Below are positions 47,471 through 60,665 of a stretch of 64,000 bases of DNA, piece after piece. Numbering within the stretch: position 1 is the stretch's first letter; the number at the start of each line of letters is the position of its first letter. Source of the DNA: Xylocopa sonorina (Eukaryota > Arthropoda > Insecta > Hymenoptera > Apidae); assembly GCF_050948175.1 (NCBI RefSeq), contig NC_135205.1, positions 2,951,795 to 3,015,794 of the forward strand. The letters run 5' to 3'. Made by a program: the position numbers and the translations under genes. The notes beneath the pieces were generated by a model that saw nothing but the letters and a program-made list of their open reading frames with translations, did no database searches and was not told where the DNA came from.

Positions 47471-48924
47471 CGATCAACCCAGTGGCAACTGAGGCAATTT
47501 TTCCACGGGGTTTCCGGCTTTTTATCCATTCGGTGACGGGTGACGGGTGACGAGTACAAGGTGTTGGTTACAGCGGTGAACAGAGGGGACACGACAGGTC
47601 CGACTGTCGGCTAAGTGGAGTAGCAGAAGCGAGCCTCGGAACAACAGAGCAGTCGAAGGGAGTGACGTGAGTGACACATGGCAGAGTTGACAGCGCCTAG
47701 TCCTCCGCCTCCTCGGCTTCCTCGGCTGGCCACTCGACGACTCCGCTAGTCCGAATGTCATTAGCCTGGGACAATCCATCTAGGATCCATCTCTGCTTGA
47801 ATTGCTCTCCTCGAATTTCCTCGTCACCTCGACTCACGTCTTTCGTTGACTCGCGTAAAGATTTCGCGACTCGCGCAAAACCACCCCCCTTGGACGATGG
47901 TGGATCGTGTCAGCGAACGTTTACCACGATCAGAGTACTGTGATTGGCTCGATGTACCACTGTACGCGTTCATTTCTCTTTTTTGTAAACTTTTGGTTTT
48001 CGTTGGAAATCAAATATAAAAATTAATCTCTTGTCTTAGAGAGAGAAGAGCATTTCTTTTCAGATATATATTTCTAAAGTCTGTTTATATAAAAGGCGAT
48101 AGAGCCTCGCACACGATTAGTATATATTTTAACTTTAGTTGTGCATGATTACTTATTAAAGTGCAACTTTAGTGCATGATTAGTATATATTTTAACTTTA
48201 GTTCAGTTCTTTAGAGAGAATGCAAGTCAAAGCTCACTTTCAGTGCGTGGAACTAAAGAACATTATAGAAAAATAAATCGCTATTAGTTTTTGGTATCAT
48301 TTATGAAATTAAGTATTAAGTATTTAGTATTTATTTATGAAACCCATTTTCAACATAAACAATTTTGTTCGAATGGTTCAAAGAAACTCACGACATTCTG
48401 GTACATTGAACTGTAATGCAGTATTTTCTATATTTTATTTTTCAATGTTGGTGGAAATATAAGAAGGAAAGCATGTTCAGTGATTTCGCAGGAAAATGTC
48501 AGCGTCAGTGCAAGAGTGCAGAGTTTAATCGCCAGATAAGGGAATTAAAAGGCAGGATCGCGTAAAAGGAGGACACGAGGCCTCTTGATTGTCTCTCAGC
48601 TACACAAGAGGGCAGAAGAAGAAAGTTGCGCGTCTTTGCAAGAACGAGCAATTTATTCTGTTAAGAATGCCGACTGAGACGCGTAATCACGGGCTCGCTC
48701 GAAGTTTGCCCGCCTAAATGGCCGTGGTTCCGATCTGGGGTGGCTAATCTTCCGACGAATGAGCACTGGCGGAGCCTCGAGGGCACTTCGACGAAGAGGA
48801 ACAAAGAGCGTCGAGAAGGGTGATATCCAGCGAGTGAAAAGGACGGAGAACGAACACCCTGAATAGAAAAGTACTTCCGTATTACGCGGCTTGGTGCCGC
48901 GTTCCTCAAGCGTCGTTTCGAATG
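47471..48924. other. Unique stretch, no gene seen
   Basis: A near-duplicated segment containing TAGTATATATTTTAACTTTAG at about 48118 and 48180 is the only internal repetition. No exon recognised. Confidence 0.35.
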
Positions 48925-49390
48925 GATGATTAATTTATGCGTCTGTCGGCAGCCAAAATTGAATTAACGATTTTTAAAAAATTACTTTAAAAGTGGGACC
49001 TTCAAATAAAAATTAGAACCTCTAAATGTCGAAAAATAAAAAATTAAAAAAGAAAATAAAAGAATTTGTGATATAAATGGATGACTTACGCGTTCGTCGA
49101 CACTCAAAATTGAATTAACGATTTTTAAAAAATTATTTAAAAATTAAAACTTGGAAATATCGAAGAATAAAAAATTAAGAAAGAAAATAAAAAAATTCGT
49201 GACATAAATGGATAATTTACGCGTTAGTCGACACCCAAAATTGAATTAAGGATTAGTAAAAATTACTTGAAGATTAGAACTTCCAAATATCGAAGAATAA
49301 GAAATTAACGATTAGTAAAAATTACTTTAAAATTAGAACCTCCAAATATGGAAGAATAAAAAATTAAAAAAGAAGAAAAAGAAATTCGCA
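48925..49390. repeat. Tandem array W: 131-151 bp x 3-4, A-rich
   Basis: AAAATTGAATTAA occurs at 48955, 49106 and 49237, followed by A-rich tails with GAAGAATAA.AAATTAA. Confidence 0.8.
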
Positions 49391-50489
49391 ACCTAAAATA
49401 AGTGCATTTAACATTAACGAACTCTAAAGAGTTGGGGTCTCTGATTTGCCTAACAATCACACGTTTCATTGGCACATGGCGCAAGCTAAAGCAGAATATA
49501 ACAATCAGAATTAAAATCGATCCTGAGACGGGTTAATAAATACAGCAGACAGGAGTTAGATCGATACAGTTATACAGGTTTTCGTTACAGGAACGGTGGA
49601 CGCAGCATAAAACCGTGGGGGATGGAAGAAAGGAAGAAAGAAAAGGGCAGTCGGTGGGGGCTGGGCGCGAAGAGAGGCCGCAGGCTATTAAGACGTTCGC
49701 GCCGAGATAAAAGAAAGCTGTTGAGCCAACGGAAAGAAGAAGAACACGACGAAGAAGACGGCTACGATGACGAGGAGGCGGTGGCGAAGCTGCAGAGGAG
49801 GTAACAGGAAGAAGCAGAACAAGAAGAGGACGAAGAAGAGGACAACAACGACGAAGAAGAGGAAGAAGAAAGTATAAGAAAAGAGACAGAGTGGTCGCAG
49901 GATGAGTGGTTGGCTGCGGATAAAAGGAGCACAGCGAGGTCCCTGGACAAGGGAGCGAGTGAAGAAGAGAAACAAGCAAACGAGAGAGAGAGAGAGAGAG
50001 GGAGAGAACGAGCCAGAGACATTCAGCGGAGAGAAAAGAGGAGCGAAAGGCTAAGAACGAGGCTGGCGCGAGGCGAGGGGTGGACAGGAGGGCGTTAAGA
50101 ACGCGAGAAAGAGACTCGAAGCGAAAAGAAGCCACCATTAAAATGAAAAATGACATTCTCGCTGACATCCCCGCAACGGTCTCGCTTCCACCACTCGGTA
50201 GTTACATACCTTACCCCTCTGGGCAAGCAAACAGTCTCCCTACTCGGAATTATTGGTGATTTTTTAAATCTGTTAAACAGGCCTCTCGACCGCAGTCAGT
50301 CCAGGGGTTCCCCCTTTTTCCACGGCCCTCCAACCTTCTCTCCGACCGTGGAAGAGGGGAGATCCGAACGGATTTCAGTTCTCCCGACGTTGCCTCGTCC
50401 TTCCTTCTTCCTCTCTCCTTCTCTCTCCCTCTCTCTCTCTAGAGCCGTGGGGGCCCTTCCACCCTGGCTGCTTAACACCTTGTTATTTA
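49391..50489. other. Purine-rich block (49620-50110) and flanks
   Basis: About 490 bp in which the plus strand is strongly purine-biased (GAAGAA, GAGAGA). This creates long open frames on both strands, including a 211-codon minus frame made mostly of Leu/Ser/Phe. I read these as composition artefacts. Confidence 0.55.
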
Positions 50490-51255
50490 TTTTTCAAACT
50501 TTCCACTTTTCACCCCCTTGCGCCTCTTTTATATTCGCGAGCAGCCTCCTGCGGCTGCAGAACCGCTGTTGGGACGGCTAATCGAATACCAAGGTCAACT
50601 TACTCGCGAAATCGAGCTTGCTTTGTTTCTAATCTCTAGTGCTTTCTTCTGTGAGTAGAGATTTCAGATCGAATACCAAGGTCAACTTAGTCGCGAGGTC
50701 TTTGTTTCTAATCTTTAGTGTTTTCTTCTGTGAGCAGAGATTTCAGATCGAATCAATTTGTCGAGGAGAACGATCGTCGCTGACAGAAAGTATTATTATT
50801 TTTCAAACTCTCCACTTTTCACCCCCTTGCGCCTCTTTTATATTCGCGAGGAGCCTCCTGCGGCTGCAGAACCGCTGTTGGGACGACTAATCGAATACTA
50901 AGGTCAACTTACTCGCGAAGTAGCACTTGCTTTATTTCTAATCTCTAGTGTTTTCTTCTGCGAGCAGAGATTTCAGATCGAACCAATTTGTCGAGGAGAA
51001 CGATCGTCGCTGACAGAAAGTATTATTATTTTTCAAACTCTCCACTTTTCACCCCCTTGCGCCCCTTTTATATTCGCGAGGAGCCTCCTGCGGCTGCAGA
51101 ACCGCTGTTGGGACGACTAATTGAATACTAAGGTCAACTTACTCGCGAAGTAACACTTGCTTTATTTCTAATTTCTAGTGTTTTCTTCTGCGAGCAGAGA
51201 TTTCAGATCGAATCAATTTGTCGAGGAGAACGATCGTCGCTGACAGAAAGTATTA
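50490..51255. repeat. Tandem array X: 230 and 309 bp units x 3
   Basis: TTTTCAAACT(C/T)TCCACTTTTC occurs at 50491, 50800 and 51030. The first unit is longer because an internal segment (GATCGAATACCAAGGTC...TTTCTAATC) is duplicated within it. The second and third units are nearly identical. Confidence 0.92.
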
Positions 51256-51764
51256 ATTTGAAGTCCTCGAACGAGGCTCCTTGGGTCGGCTGTTTTGATT
51301 CGCCCAGCCGCGACATTATTCGGGACACGGACTTCGAGCCACTCGATCATCGCGTGGAACCCTTCATTTGCAACGATCGACGCGCACGACCGCAGACTAT
51401 AATTTCTCGCAAGTTCCACCAGTTACAAGGACTACGCTGCTCGAACACATGGGGCCGGTTAGACGATGGAAAAAAAAGGAGAGGAAATGAAAAAAAAAAA
51501 AAAGAAAAAAAAGCGCTCGCGCATCTCTCGATATCCATTCGTGTCAGTGGGGTGAGCGCACAATGGCAGATCGTACGAAAAGTCTGATTTATCACTGGCA
51601 TCGCCCCGGGGATATTTGTATTGGGAGACGTAACGAAATGCGACATAATAGCCTCGCAGTAGAACCCCGATGCATTGTAAGCCTTCTAATAGCGTGACAC
51701 GACCGCTGACGTGCTGGAACAGGCCGTTTCAACGGGGGGAACCGTTTGATTTACCACTAGTTTT
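51256..51764. other. Unique stretch, no gene seen
   Basis: Includes an A-rich tract at 51489-51511. Overlapping frames have no recognised motif. Confidence 0.35.
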
Positions 51765-52800
51765 CGCGATCGAACGCTCCAGTTTGTCGAGCAACCTTCA
51801 GGCTGCTTCTTCCCTTGTACTTTAATCCAACACGCGAAGTATCTTCGAGAAAGTTAAAACAAAACTGAAAAATGAGTGAATCAGAAAGGTTTAGTTTCAT
51901 CAAAACTGATTTTAGTAAAAAATGTTACTATTCTATATAAATTTCGCGATTGAACGCTTCAATTTGTCGAACCACCTTCAGGCTGTTTCTTCCCTTGCAT
52001 TTTAATCCAACACGCGAAGTATCTTCGAGAAAGTTAAAACAAAATTGAAAAATGAGTGAATCAGAAAGGTTTAGTTTCATCAAAACTGATTTCAGTCAAA
52101 AATGTTGCTATTCTATATAAATTTCGCGATCGAACGCTCCAGTTTGTCGAGCAAACTTCAGGCTGTTTCTTCCCTTACACTTTAATCCAACACGCGAGGT
52201 ATCTTCGAAAAAGTTAAAACAAAATTGAAAAATGAGTGAATCAGAAAGGTTTAGTTTCATCAAAACTGATTTCAGTAAAAAATGTTGCTATTCTATATAA
52301 ATTTCGCGATCGAACGCTCCAGTTTGTCGAGTCACAATCCAACTTTAATTTAACACGCGAAGTATCTTCGAGAAAGTTAAAACAAAATTGAATCATGAGT
52401 GAATGAGTAAGGTTTTCTTCATCAAAACTGATTTCAGTAAAAAATGTTACTATTCTATATAAATTTTGCGATCGAACGCTCCAGTTTGTCGAGTCACAAT
52501 CCAACTTTAATTTAACACGCGAAGTATCTTGGAGAAAGTTAAAACAAAATTGAATTATGAGTGAATGAGTAAGGTTTTCTTCATCAAAACTGATTTCAGT
52601 CAAAAATGTTGCTATTCTATATAAATTTCGCAATCTAACGCTCCAATTTGTCGAACCACCTTCTGGCTGTTTCTTCCCTTGCATTTTAATCCAATACACG
52701 AAGTATCTTGGAGAAAGTTAAAACGACAGAGAAATGAGTGAATCAGTAAGGTTTTCATCAAAACAGATTTCACTAAAAAATGTTGCTACTCTATATAAAT
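51765..52800. repeat. Tandem array Y: 180 bp x 3, then 162 bp units
   Basis: CGAACGCTCCAGTTTGTCG or variants lie at 51771, 51951, 52131, 52311, 52473 and 52634. Steps are 180, 180, 180, 162 and 161 bp. The 162-bp units lack the block containing GGCTGTTTCTTCCC, which returns in the last copy. A 152-codon minus frame is produced by the period divisible by three. Confidence 0.93.
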
Positions 52801-53559
52801 TACGTGACGGACAAGCTATCTCGTCGACAAAATTGTATCTCCCTCAACGACTCAAATTTCCTCTCGTACGATAGTTTTCATGGAATATTTATCCCTTTGT
52901 TTGGCAACGAAAAGAATCATCCGCGAATTATCCAGGATCTTTATTACACAGCTGGGCATAAATTGCAGTCGGTCATTGTTCCCTTTAAAATCGTGTTTTT
53001 ACGTTAACAACATTTTACGCCTTCCGGTCGCATGTATTTAATCTTCGCCATAAAGCAGAGTGAGATATCGTTATTACTCTGGCGAACTGGGTGCGCGCGT
53101 TCGCTGGTCAGTCGAGAAGCGAGGAGCAACGAAACGGATCGAATTAGGAACCGGAAGACGCGTTTCAGCGGCGCGCGGGGGTGGACGCTTCGCGGATTGC
53201 CACGCGGAGGGTGCGTAAATAAAAGGAAAGAACGGGTTAACGAGGAGATCTCGAGTGGACTGAGGGCAAACACCATCGCGTGCGCCGCTCTTAGCATCGT
53301 TTACGCTAAAAATACAGGACATTATGCGATGCGTCGTTGTGGAAAATAACAGCCGTCCGCAGCGGACGCGCGCGGTTCACTTTGGTTGATTCGACAAAAT
53401 TGAGAGCAAAGTGCGCGTTGTCGATTACAATTCGATCGACCGTTTCAATTCGATGGTAATTTATACCGCGCGCTTTGCTTTTCGATTCTGCTGGATCGTT
53501 CGCGTCGTTCGATGGTACTGAAAAATCCAGCGTTAAACTAAAATTATAACTACCACTGC
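52801..53559. other. Unique stretch, no gene seen
   Basis: CpG-rich near 53080-53220, with opposed frames and nothing recognised. Confidence 0.35.
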
Positions 53560-54820
53560 TTCTGTTCGTTAAACACGGAGAATTTAACTACCAATTTAGC
53601 GGAGAACACCATACTCGATACACTACTCATTCTCTATCTTAACACTTTCCAACAAATCCTTAAAATCTCAAGAAACACCTACGAAACCAGCCTCGATCTT
53701 TAGATACGTTGAAAGGGTGGTAGGAAGAGAAAAAAAATAAAATAAAATAAAAAAAAACCGGAGAGGAAGTAGCCAAGAACACCATACTTGATATACCATT
53801 CATTCACTACCTTAATACTTTCAAAGAAACGCATAAAATCTCAAAAAATACTCACAAAATCAGCCTCGATCGACAGATACGTCGAAAGGAGTGGTAGGAA
53901 GAGAATAAAAAAAAATAAAAATAGAAAAAAAAATCGAAGAGGAAGTATCGTAGCCAAGAACACCATACTCGATACACAACTCATTCTCTACCTTACCACT
54001 TCCAAAGAAACCCTTAAAATCTCAAAAAACACTCACAAAACCACCCTCAATCGCCAGATACGTCCAAAGGAGTGGTATAGGGAGAAGAGCAAAAAATAAA
54101 AAACAAATGGGGAGGAAGTATCGTAGCCAAGAACATTATACTTGATATACCACTCATTCACTACCTTAACTTTTTCGAAGAAACCCCTAAAATCTCAAAA
54201 AACACTCACAAAACCAGCCTCGATCGCCAAATACGTCGAAGGGGTGGTAGGGAGGGAATAAAAAAAAATCGAAGAGGAAGTATCGTAGCCAAGAACGCCA
54301 TACTCGATACACAACTCATTCTCTACCTTACCACTTCCAAAGAAACCCTTAAAATCTCAAAAAACACTCACAAAACCAGCCTCGATCGCCAAATACGTCG
54401 AAGGGGTGGTAGGGAGAGAATAAAAAAAAATCGAAGAGGAAGTATCGTAGCCAAGAACGCCATACTCGATACACAACTCATTCTCTACCTTACCACTTCC
54501 AAAAAAACCCTTAAAATCTCAAAAAACACTCACAAAACCAGCCTCGATCGCCAAATACGTCGAAGGGGTGGTAGGGAGAGAATAAAAAAAAATCGAAGAG
54601 GAAGTATCGTAGCCAAGAACACCATACTCGATACACAACTCATTCTCTACCTTACCACTTCCAAAGAAACCCTTAAAATCTCAAAAAACCTCACAAAACC
54701 AACTTCAATCACCACATACATCCCAGGGGGGTGGTACAGGGAGAAGACCAAAAAAACAAAAAAAAAAATAAAAATAAAAAAACCAAAAAAAAAAACGTAG
54801 AGGAAGTATCGTAGCCGGGA
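53560..54820. repeat. Tandem array Z: 161-181 bp x 7
   Basis: ACCATACTCGATA or variants lie at 53608, 53781, 53962, about 54134, about 54298, about 54459 and 54621. The units from 54298 onward are the most alike (161-164 bp). A-rich tracts of variable length account for most size variation. Confidence 0.93.
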
Positions 54821-55649
54821 GTGTGGAATTCTATTTGAAGAACATTTTCGAGCGATTTCGCGAGTATCATGGGAAAACAAGAGCGGGAGCAGGCAGGGGC
54901 GAGAGAAGTGGCGTGTAGCTGGAAACTGGGGAACGAGAGGGAGCGTTACATCGCGGAGTGAATGTCATTTATACCGGGGCGATGCGGTACACATTGTTAG
55001 CCACGGTGACGGGAGCACCATCCCTGTCAGGCATTGTATATTTTTTGGATCGCGATTTAGCCGTGATGTACGGCTGCGGCTTTGCGCGTTATACTGGTCA
55101 TATACGGCCGTCCATCAGGTATCGCGCTATTACGCGTACGCGATGCCACTTATCCGAAAAACGTATCGCTACCAGCTCTCTCTGTACCCCAGGCTCCTTC
55201 CCGTTTCCAACACTAATACGGAAAAATTGTGTCACACTCGCTGTCGAGCAAATTTACAGAGCTATCGTTTCTATTTTTCCCGCTTTTTCTCTGTCCCAAC
55301 TCTGGGGGGTTGGGGTGGGCAGAGGCGATTGAGTTTTATTTATCGTCATTATCATCAGCTGGCCAAGTGGAGGATGTCGATTTCATCGTGGAAATACGAG
55401 CGAACTCGACGTCGGTGTTAAATGACACGTAAAGTAACTCGTTGGTTGTATTGCGGCTCGTACCTCTTGCTCTGCGTGTAACTCGTGTAAATAACCCACG
55501 GTTGTCGTACCTGGACATCAATTTAAATTAGTAAATCTGTTTATCAGATTTTCGAGTAGTGTATCTCTTTAATCTATATATGCGCGCGATCGGTGTGAAT
55601 GAGTCGGCTGCAAGGTTAATTGATCGCCAACAATTGATTCGGCAACTAT
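54821..55649. other. Unique stretch, no gene seen
   Basis: A 124-codon plus frame at 54958-55332 (MNVIYTGAMRYTLL...) has no motif I know, and other frames overlap it. Confidence 0.35.
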
Positions 55650-57130
55650 TTTACATGGCACCTGCTGAACTTTGCTTTCTCTCGATCGGTGGTATTGAAT
55701 AGAATTCTAAATCGTTGTACAATGTGCGCATAGTGTATCTTCATTGCGTACATCAGAGAAGAATTCGTTGACAAACCTCTCAATGTAACAAAAGAAAAAT
55801 AAAACAAAAAAATAAATTGATAAAGAGTCACGTGGAAACCAAGGTAAACGTGTTACACGGTTTCACACGTGTTCCTTACTCGTCTTTGCTTTCTCTTGAC
55901 CAACAGTATTAATTAGAATTCTAAATCATTGTACACTGTGCACACAGTGTACTCTCATTGCGTACATCAGACAAGAATTCGTCGACAAACCTCTCAATGT
56001 AACAAAAGAAAAAAAAACAAAAAAATAAATTGATAAAGATTCACGTGGAAACCAAGGTAAACGTGTTACACGGTTTCACACGTGTTCCTTGCTCGTCTTT
56101 GCTTTCTCTCGACTAATAGTATTAATTAGAATTCTAAATCGTTGTACATTATACACACAGTGTACTCTCATTGCATACACCAGAATATATACAAGAATTC
56201 ATCGACAAACCTCTCAATGTAACAAAAACAAAAAAAGGAAAAAGAAATTGATAAAGATTCACGTGGAAACCATCTCGATTACTTATACCAAGTAAACGTG
56301 TTACACGGTTTCGCACGGGATCCTCGCTCGTCTTCACGTGTAAAAGAGAAAATCTTCATGTACGCAGTATACTCTCGTTGCGTATACTAGACAAGTATTC
56401 GTTGACAAACCTGACAATGTAACAAAAAAAAAAAAAAAGAAATAAATTGATAAAGATTCACGTAGAAGTCAAAATAAATGTATTACACGGTTTCGCACGG
56501 TACACGTGTAAAAGAGGAAATTTTCATGCTCAAGTATTCGTCGACAAACCTCTCAATGTAACAAAAAAAAAGAAAAAAGAAATTGATAAAGATTTGCGTG
56601 GAAACCAAAGTAAATGTGATACACGGTTTCGCACGGGTTCCTCGCCCGTCTACACGTGTAAAAGAGAAAATCTTCATGCAAACAGTGTATTCTTGTTGCG
56701 TACATCAGATAAGAATTCGTCGACAAACTTCTCAACGTAACAAAAAAAAAAAAAATTGATAAAGATTCACATGAAAACCAAAGTAAACGTGTTACACGGT
56801 TTCGCACGGGTTCCACGCTCGCGTACACGTGTAAAAGAGAAAATCTTCATGCCCAAGTATTCGTCGACAAACTTCTGAATGTAAAAAAAAAAAAATTGAT
56901 AAAGATTCACATGGAAACCAAAGTAAACGTGTAACACGGTTTCGCACGGGTTCCTTGCTCGCGTACACGTGTAAAAGAGAAAATCTTCATGCCCAAGTAT
57001 TCGTCGACAAACTTCTGAATGTAAAAAAAAAAAAAATTGATAAAGATTCACATGGAAACCAAAGTAAACGCGTTACACGGTTTCGCACGGGTTCCACGCT
57101 CTTGTACACGTGTAAAAGAGAAAATCTTGG
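55650..57130. repeat. Tandem array AA: long (199-218 bp) and short (136-141 bp) units, 8 copies
   Basis: GATAAAGA(T/G)TCACGTGG-type landmarks lie at 55819, 56032, 56250, 56449, 56585, 56758, 56898 and 57039. The short units lack the block with GTATTAATTAGAATTCTAAATC. All keep GTCGACAAACCTCTCAATGTAA followed by an A run. Confidence 0.92.
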
Positions 57131-57554
57131 GGTACCACGATCAGTCGGACAGTGCAAGTGCAACAAGACGGTCGCTCGCAGCTAGTTAAGCCTCCTTAAG
57201 TCCGTAACTCTGCCGTGATTTGTATCCTTCCACGGCCCCTGCCCTTGCCGTTTCTGCCAGGGCGCGCTGCTGCCCCACCCTCCGCCGTACGTAGTCGGCT
57301 CGTCTCTGCTGGCAGCCTACCGAGCAATTAACAAGTTCCCCTCGAGGGCTAATCCCGCTAATCCCTTGACTGATGCCCCCCTCTCTCGCTCGCCACCCCA
57401 CACCTTCCTTCACCTTCTCCATGACCCGCTGGCTGCCGTCTGTGGCCATCGACTACCAGCATCTCTGCGTCCGGTTCAAAGGATCCTGCGATGTCCTGCG
57501 TTCGGTACGGGACTCTCTCAAGATAGCCACGGATCCTTGGCGAACTTAATCCCA
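57131..57554. other. GC-rich unique island between two arrays
   Basis: About 420 bp with clearly higher GC than either flank. Plus-strand frames include MTRWLPSVAIDYQHLCVRFK at 57421, which ends in a stop at about 57549, and the minus strand is also open. I do not recognise any of them. It could hold a non-coding exon or a regulatory element; nothing decisive is visible. Confidence 0.3.
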
Positions 57555-59050
57555 CCGTTGAAACGAGTCACGCTTGCTAGCCTCTCGTTCTGCTCGCGGT
57601 TTAGTCCTTGATCGACCCCTTCGAGCATCGCGCTGGGGTTGCTCAGAGCGACTCCATCGCGTGAGGCGTATGTTGGTATTGTTGTTTGGTGGGATAAGTT
57701 GTTCGTTTTGACTTATTTGCGATTGTTTGGTTTGTGAGATAGGTTCGTGAGTTATTTTAGAGGTTTTAACGAAGCGAGAGTGTCTTCTGACGACTGTTTC
57801 TCGTTCTGTTCGCGGTTTAGTCCTCATTCGATTCCTTGGAGCATTGGGTTGGGGTTGTTTAGAGGGATTCCATCGCGTGACGCGTATTTTGGTACTATTT
57901 AGTGGAATAATTGTTCGTTTTGACTTGTTTGCGATTATTTGGTTTGCGAGGTATTTTAGAGATTTTAACGAGACGAGAGTGTCTTCTGAGGACTGCTTCT
58001 CGTTCTGCTCGTGGTTAGAGCGTTCAACTCCTTGGAGCATTGCGTTGGGGTTGTTTAGAGGAACTTCATCGCGTGACGCGTACTTTGGCACTATTTAGTG
58101 GGATAAGTTGTTCGTTTTGACTGGTTTGCGATTATTTAGTTTGTGAGATAGGTTCGTGAGGTATTTTAGAGGTTTTAACGAAGCGAGAATGTCTTCTGAC
58201 GACTGTTTTTCGTTCTACTAGTAGTTAGCGTTCGACCCCTTGGAGCATTGGGTTGGGGTTGTTTAGAGCAACTCCATCGTGTGACGCGTATTTTGGCACT
58301 ATTTAGTGGGATAAGTTGTTCGTTTTGACTTGTTTGCGATTATTTGGTTCGTGAGGTATTTTAGAGGTTTCAACGAAGCGAGAGTGTCTTCTGATTGGGG
58401 TTGTTTAGAGGAATTCCATCGCGTGACGCGTATTTTGGCACTATTGAATGGAATAAGTTATTCGTTTTGACTTATTTGCGATTCTTTAGTATGTAAGACA
58501 GGCTCGTGAGGTATTTTAGAGGCTCAAACGGAGCAAGAGTGTCTTCTGTAACGACTAATTTGCGTTACATCGCAATCTCCGTTAAAACGAGTCGCAGTTA
58601 CTTGCGCACGACTGTCTCTCGTTCTGCTCGTGGTTTAGTTCTCGTACAACCCCTTGGAGCATCGCGTTGGGGTTGTTTAGGGCGACTCCATCGCGTGCCA
58701 TTCATGTTGGTACTATTTAGTGTAATAATTGTTCCTTTTGACTCGTTTATGATTATTTAGTTTACGAGAGAGATTCGCAAGATATTTTAGAGGTTTGAAG
58801 AAAGCAAGAGTGTCCTCTGTAACGACTGATTTACGTTACATCGCGAATGCGCATTCGCAAGTGGCTACTCTATCGCGTGACACTCATGTTGGTACTATTT
58901 AGTGGAATAATTGTTCGTTTTGACTCGTTTATGATTATTTAGTTTACGAGAGAGATTCGCAAGATATTTTAGAGGTTTGAACAAAGCGAGAGTGTCCTCC
59001 GTAACGACTGATTTACGTTACATCGCGAATGCGCATTCACAAGTGGCTAG
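57555..59050. repeat. Tandem array AB: 155-271 bp x 7-8
   Basis: ATTTTAGAGGTTT-type landmarks lie at 57753, 57953, 58163, 58358, 58513, 58784 and 58976. Unit size varies because of deletions and an extra block TTTACGTTACATCGCGAATGCG in the last units. A 181-codon minus frame is repeat-derived. Confidence 0.9.
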
Positions 59051-59992
59051 GTTAATACAGGGTGCATTAATGTTTGAGCAAATTGTCAATTTCTTTCACA
59101 GCTATTTTAAATAACCAGGATTCAATAGCGAGACCGCGATCAGACTATTCTCATCAAACTTACGTTTTATAATTGAGCAGCTCGAAGGGTGGATGGTCTG
59201 TAAATGTTTAAGGAGATTGTCAATTCTTCATTTCTATATTTGAGGGGGTCAGATTTATAATATATCGGAAGGACGACTGTTCTATCGTCGGAAAATTGCT
59301 TTAAAGGGACGATTATACCTCTCTCCCTGTTATTTCAAATGCTATGTCGTATCTCTTGCAGATATCGCTAGTAAAAGCAGAAGTTAATAGGTAGTAATGG
59401 TAACGAGGCTCGCGTATGTTCGATCTAGCGAATAAAATGAAATTAGATATCCCTGTCAGAGAGAAAAGGAGAATACTATCAGAAGAAAATGTACGCGACG
59501 ATAAAAGAGGCGCAGTTTTCAGTAAAGATCGTCGAAGCGTCCCACTTTGGCATGCCAAGGGATAACGATGTTACACACCCCTCCATCGTGCACCTGCGTC
59601 GCGCCCTTGATTGGACGGTGGTAGCAGGTTTGCGGTCGATTTCACGAGCTTTTCGCTTGTATCATGTTGTATCCAGGGTTATTTGATACGCGGTCTGATT
59701 GAATTTTTGTTTTCTATTAAATCGAGTTATGGTAGGAGGATCGCGGCTTTTTGGACGCGGATGGATATTTTGATATTACTCGTATATTTTCGTTATACGC
59801 GATACCATGATTCGGATGGAGCGCGTTTCGCTCTGCACGCGATACCGCGCGCAACTTGGGCGAGCGCTGCCTGTCGAACGATCGCGTGCGAGTTTGAAAA
59901 AAATTTGTAGAATAAAAACGCGTTGGGTTTTAAACGTTTGCTAAATGCGATCATCAGTTTCTGTAATAGTGACATCGATTCGTCTCGAGCGT
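59051..59992. other. Unique stretch, no gene seen
   Basis: Starts with TACAGGGTGCATTAATG, which resembles one terminus of some insect DNA transposons but has no partner. Frames at 59489-59910 carry no recognised motif. Confidence 0.35.
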
Positions 59993-60665
59993 TGTGTGGT
60001 GTTCTTCCAATACTCGCTACTGGAGGGACATCATCAAGTATAGTTTCTCGAAAGTTCACAGTTTCCTTGTAAGTTTCAATATATATCATTTCTAACCCTG
60101 ATGTCCTCAAGCTTCATCATTTCTTCAGAATTTTTCTCATTCTTGCCATTTTCCTCCACTTCAACTACCCCTTTTTCAATCCATCAGGTTACCTTAGCTT
60201 AATTTTGATCTCAGAATAGACACAGCTCAGTCGAAAGGACTGTGGTGGCCTTTAAAAGGTCATTAGAAGCACATCGACGCTTAGAGCTTCTTAAAGTTCA
60301 CATTTCCCTTTTCTATTACAATATCTACAACTTCTAACCCTAATATTCTCAAGCTTCACCATTTCCACAGAATTTTTCTCATTCTTGCCATTTTCCTCCA
60401 CTTCAACTACCCCTTTTTCAATCCATCAGGTTACCTTAGCTTAATTTTGATCTCAGAATAGACACAGCTCAGTCGAAAGGACTGTGGTGGCTTTTAGAAA
60501 GTCACTAGAAGAACATCGACGCTTAGAGCTTCTTAAAGTTCACATTTTCCTTTCCCATTACAATATATACAACTTCTAACCCTAACCAACTACCACTTTT
60601 TCACTCCATCAGGTTACCTTAGCTTAATTTTGATCTCAGGATAAACACAGTTCAGTCGAAAGAAC
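59993..60665 (+). repeat. Tandem copies of the hammerhead-repeat family lacking the ribozyme (array AE)
   Basis: AGGTTACCTTAGCTTAATTTTG recurs at about 60186, 60428 and 60611. Each unit starts with a GTGG...CATYAGA(A/G)(G/C)(A/C)ACAT block equivalent to the start of the 250-bp repeat at 1825-2074. The middle of the unit has no CUGAUGA or GAAA core, so these units lost the ribozyme or descend from a variant without it. Confidence 0.7.

Noticed and set aside
49533..50168. 211-codon minus-strand Leu/Ser/Phe-rich frame resembling a membrane protein
   Set aside because: It is the complement of a long purine-rich tract; hydrophobicity follows from T/C-rich codons, and neighbouring frames are open too.
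57373..57549. Plus-strand frame in the GC-rich island as a coding exon
   Set aside because: Peptide not recognised and both strands are equally open; kept only as an unassigned island.
57546..58091. 181-codon minus-strand repeat protein
   Set aside because: Produced by array AB; units differ by insertions and deletions not constrained to multiples of three elsewhere in the array.
59057..59073. TACAGGGTGCATTAATG as a DNA-transposon terminus
   Set aside because: No matching inverted end or target duplication found downstream.
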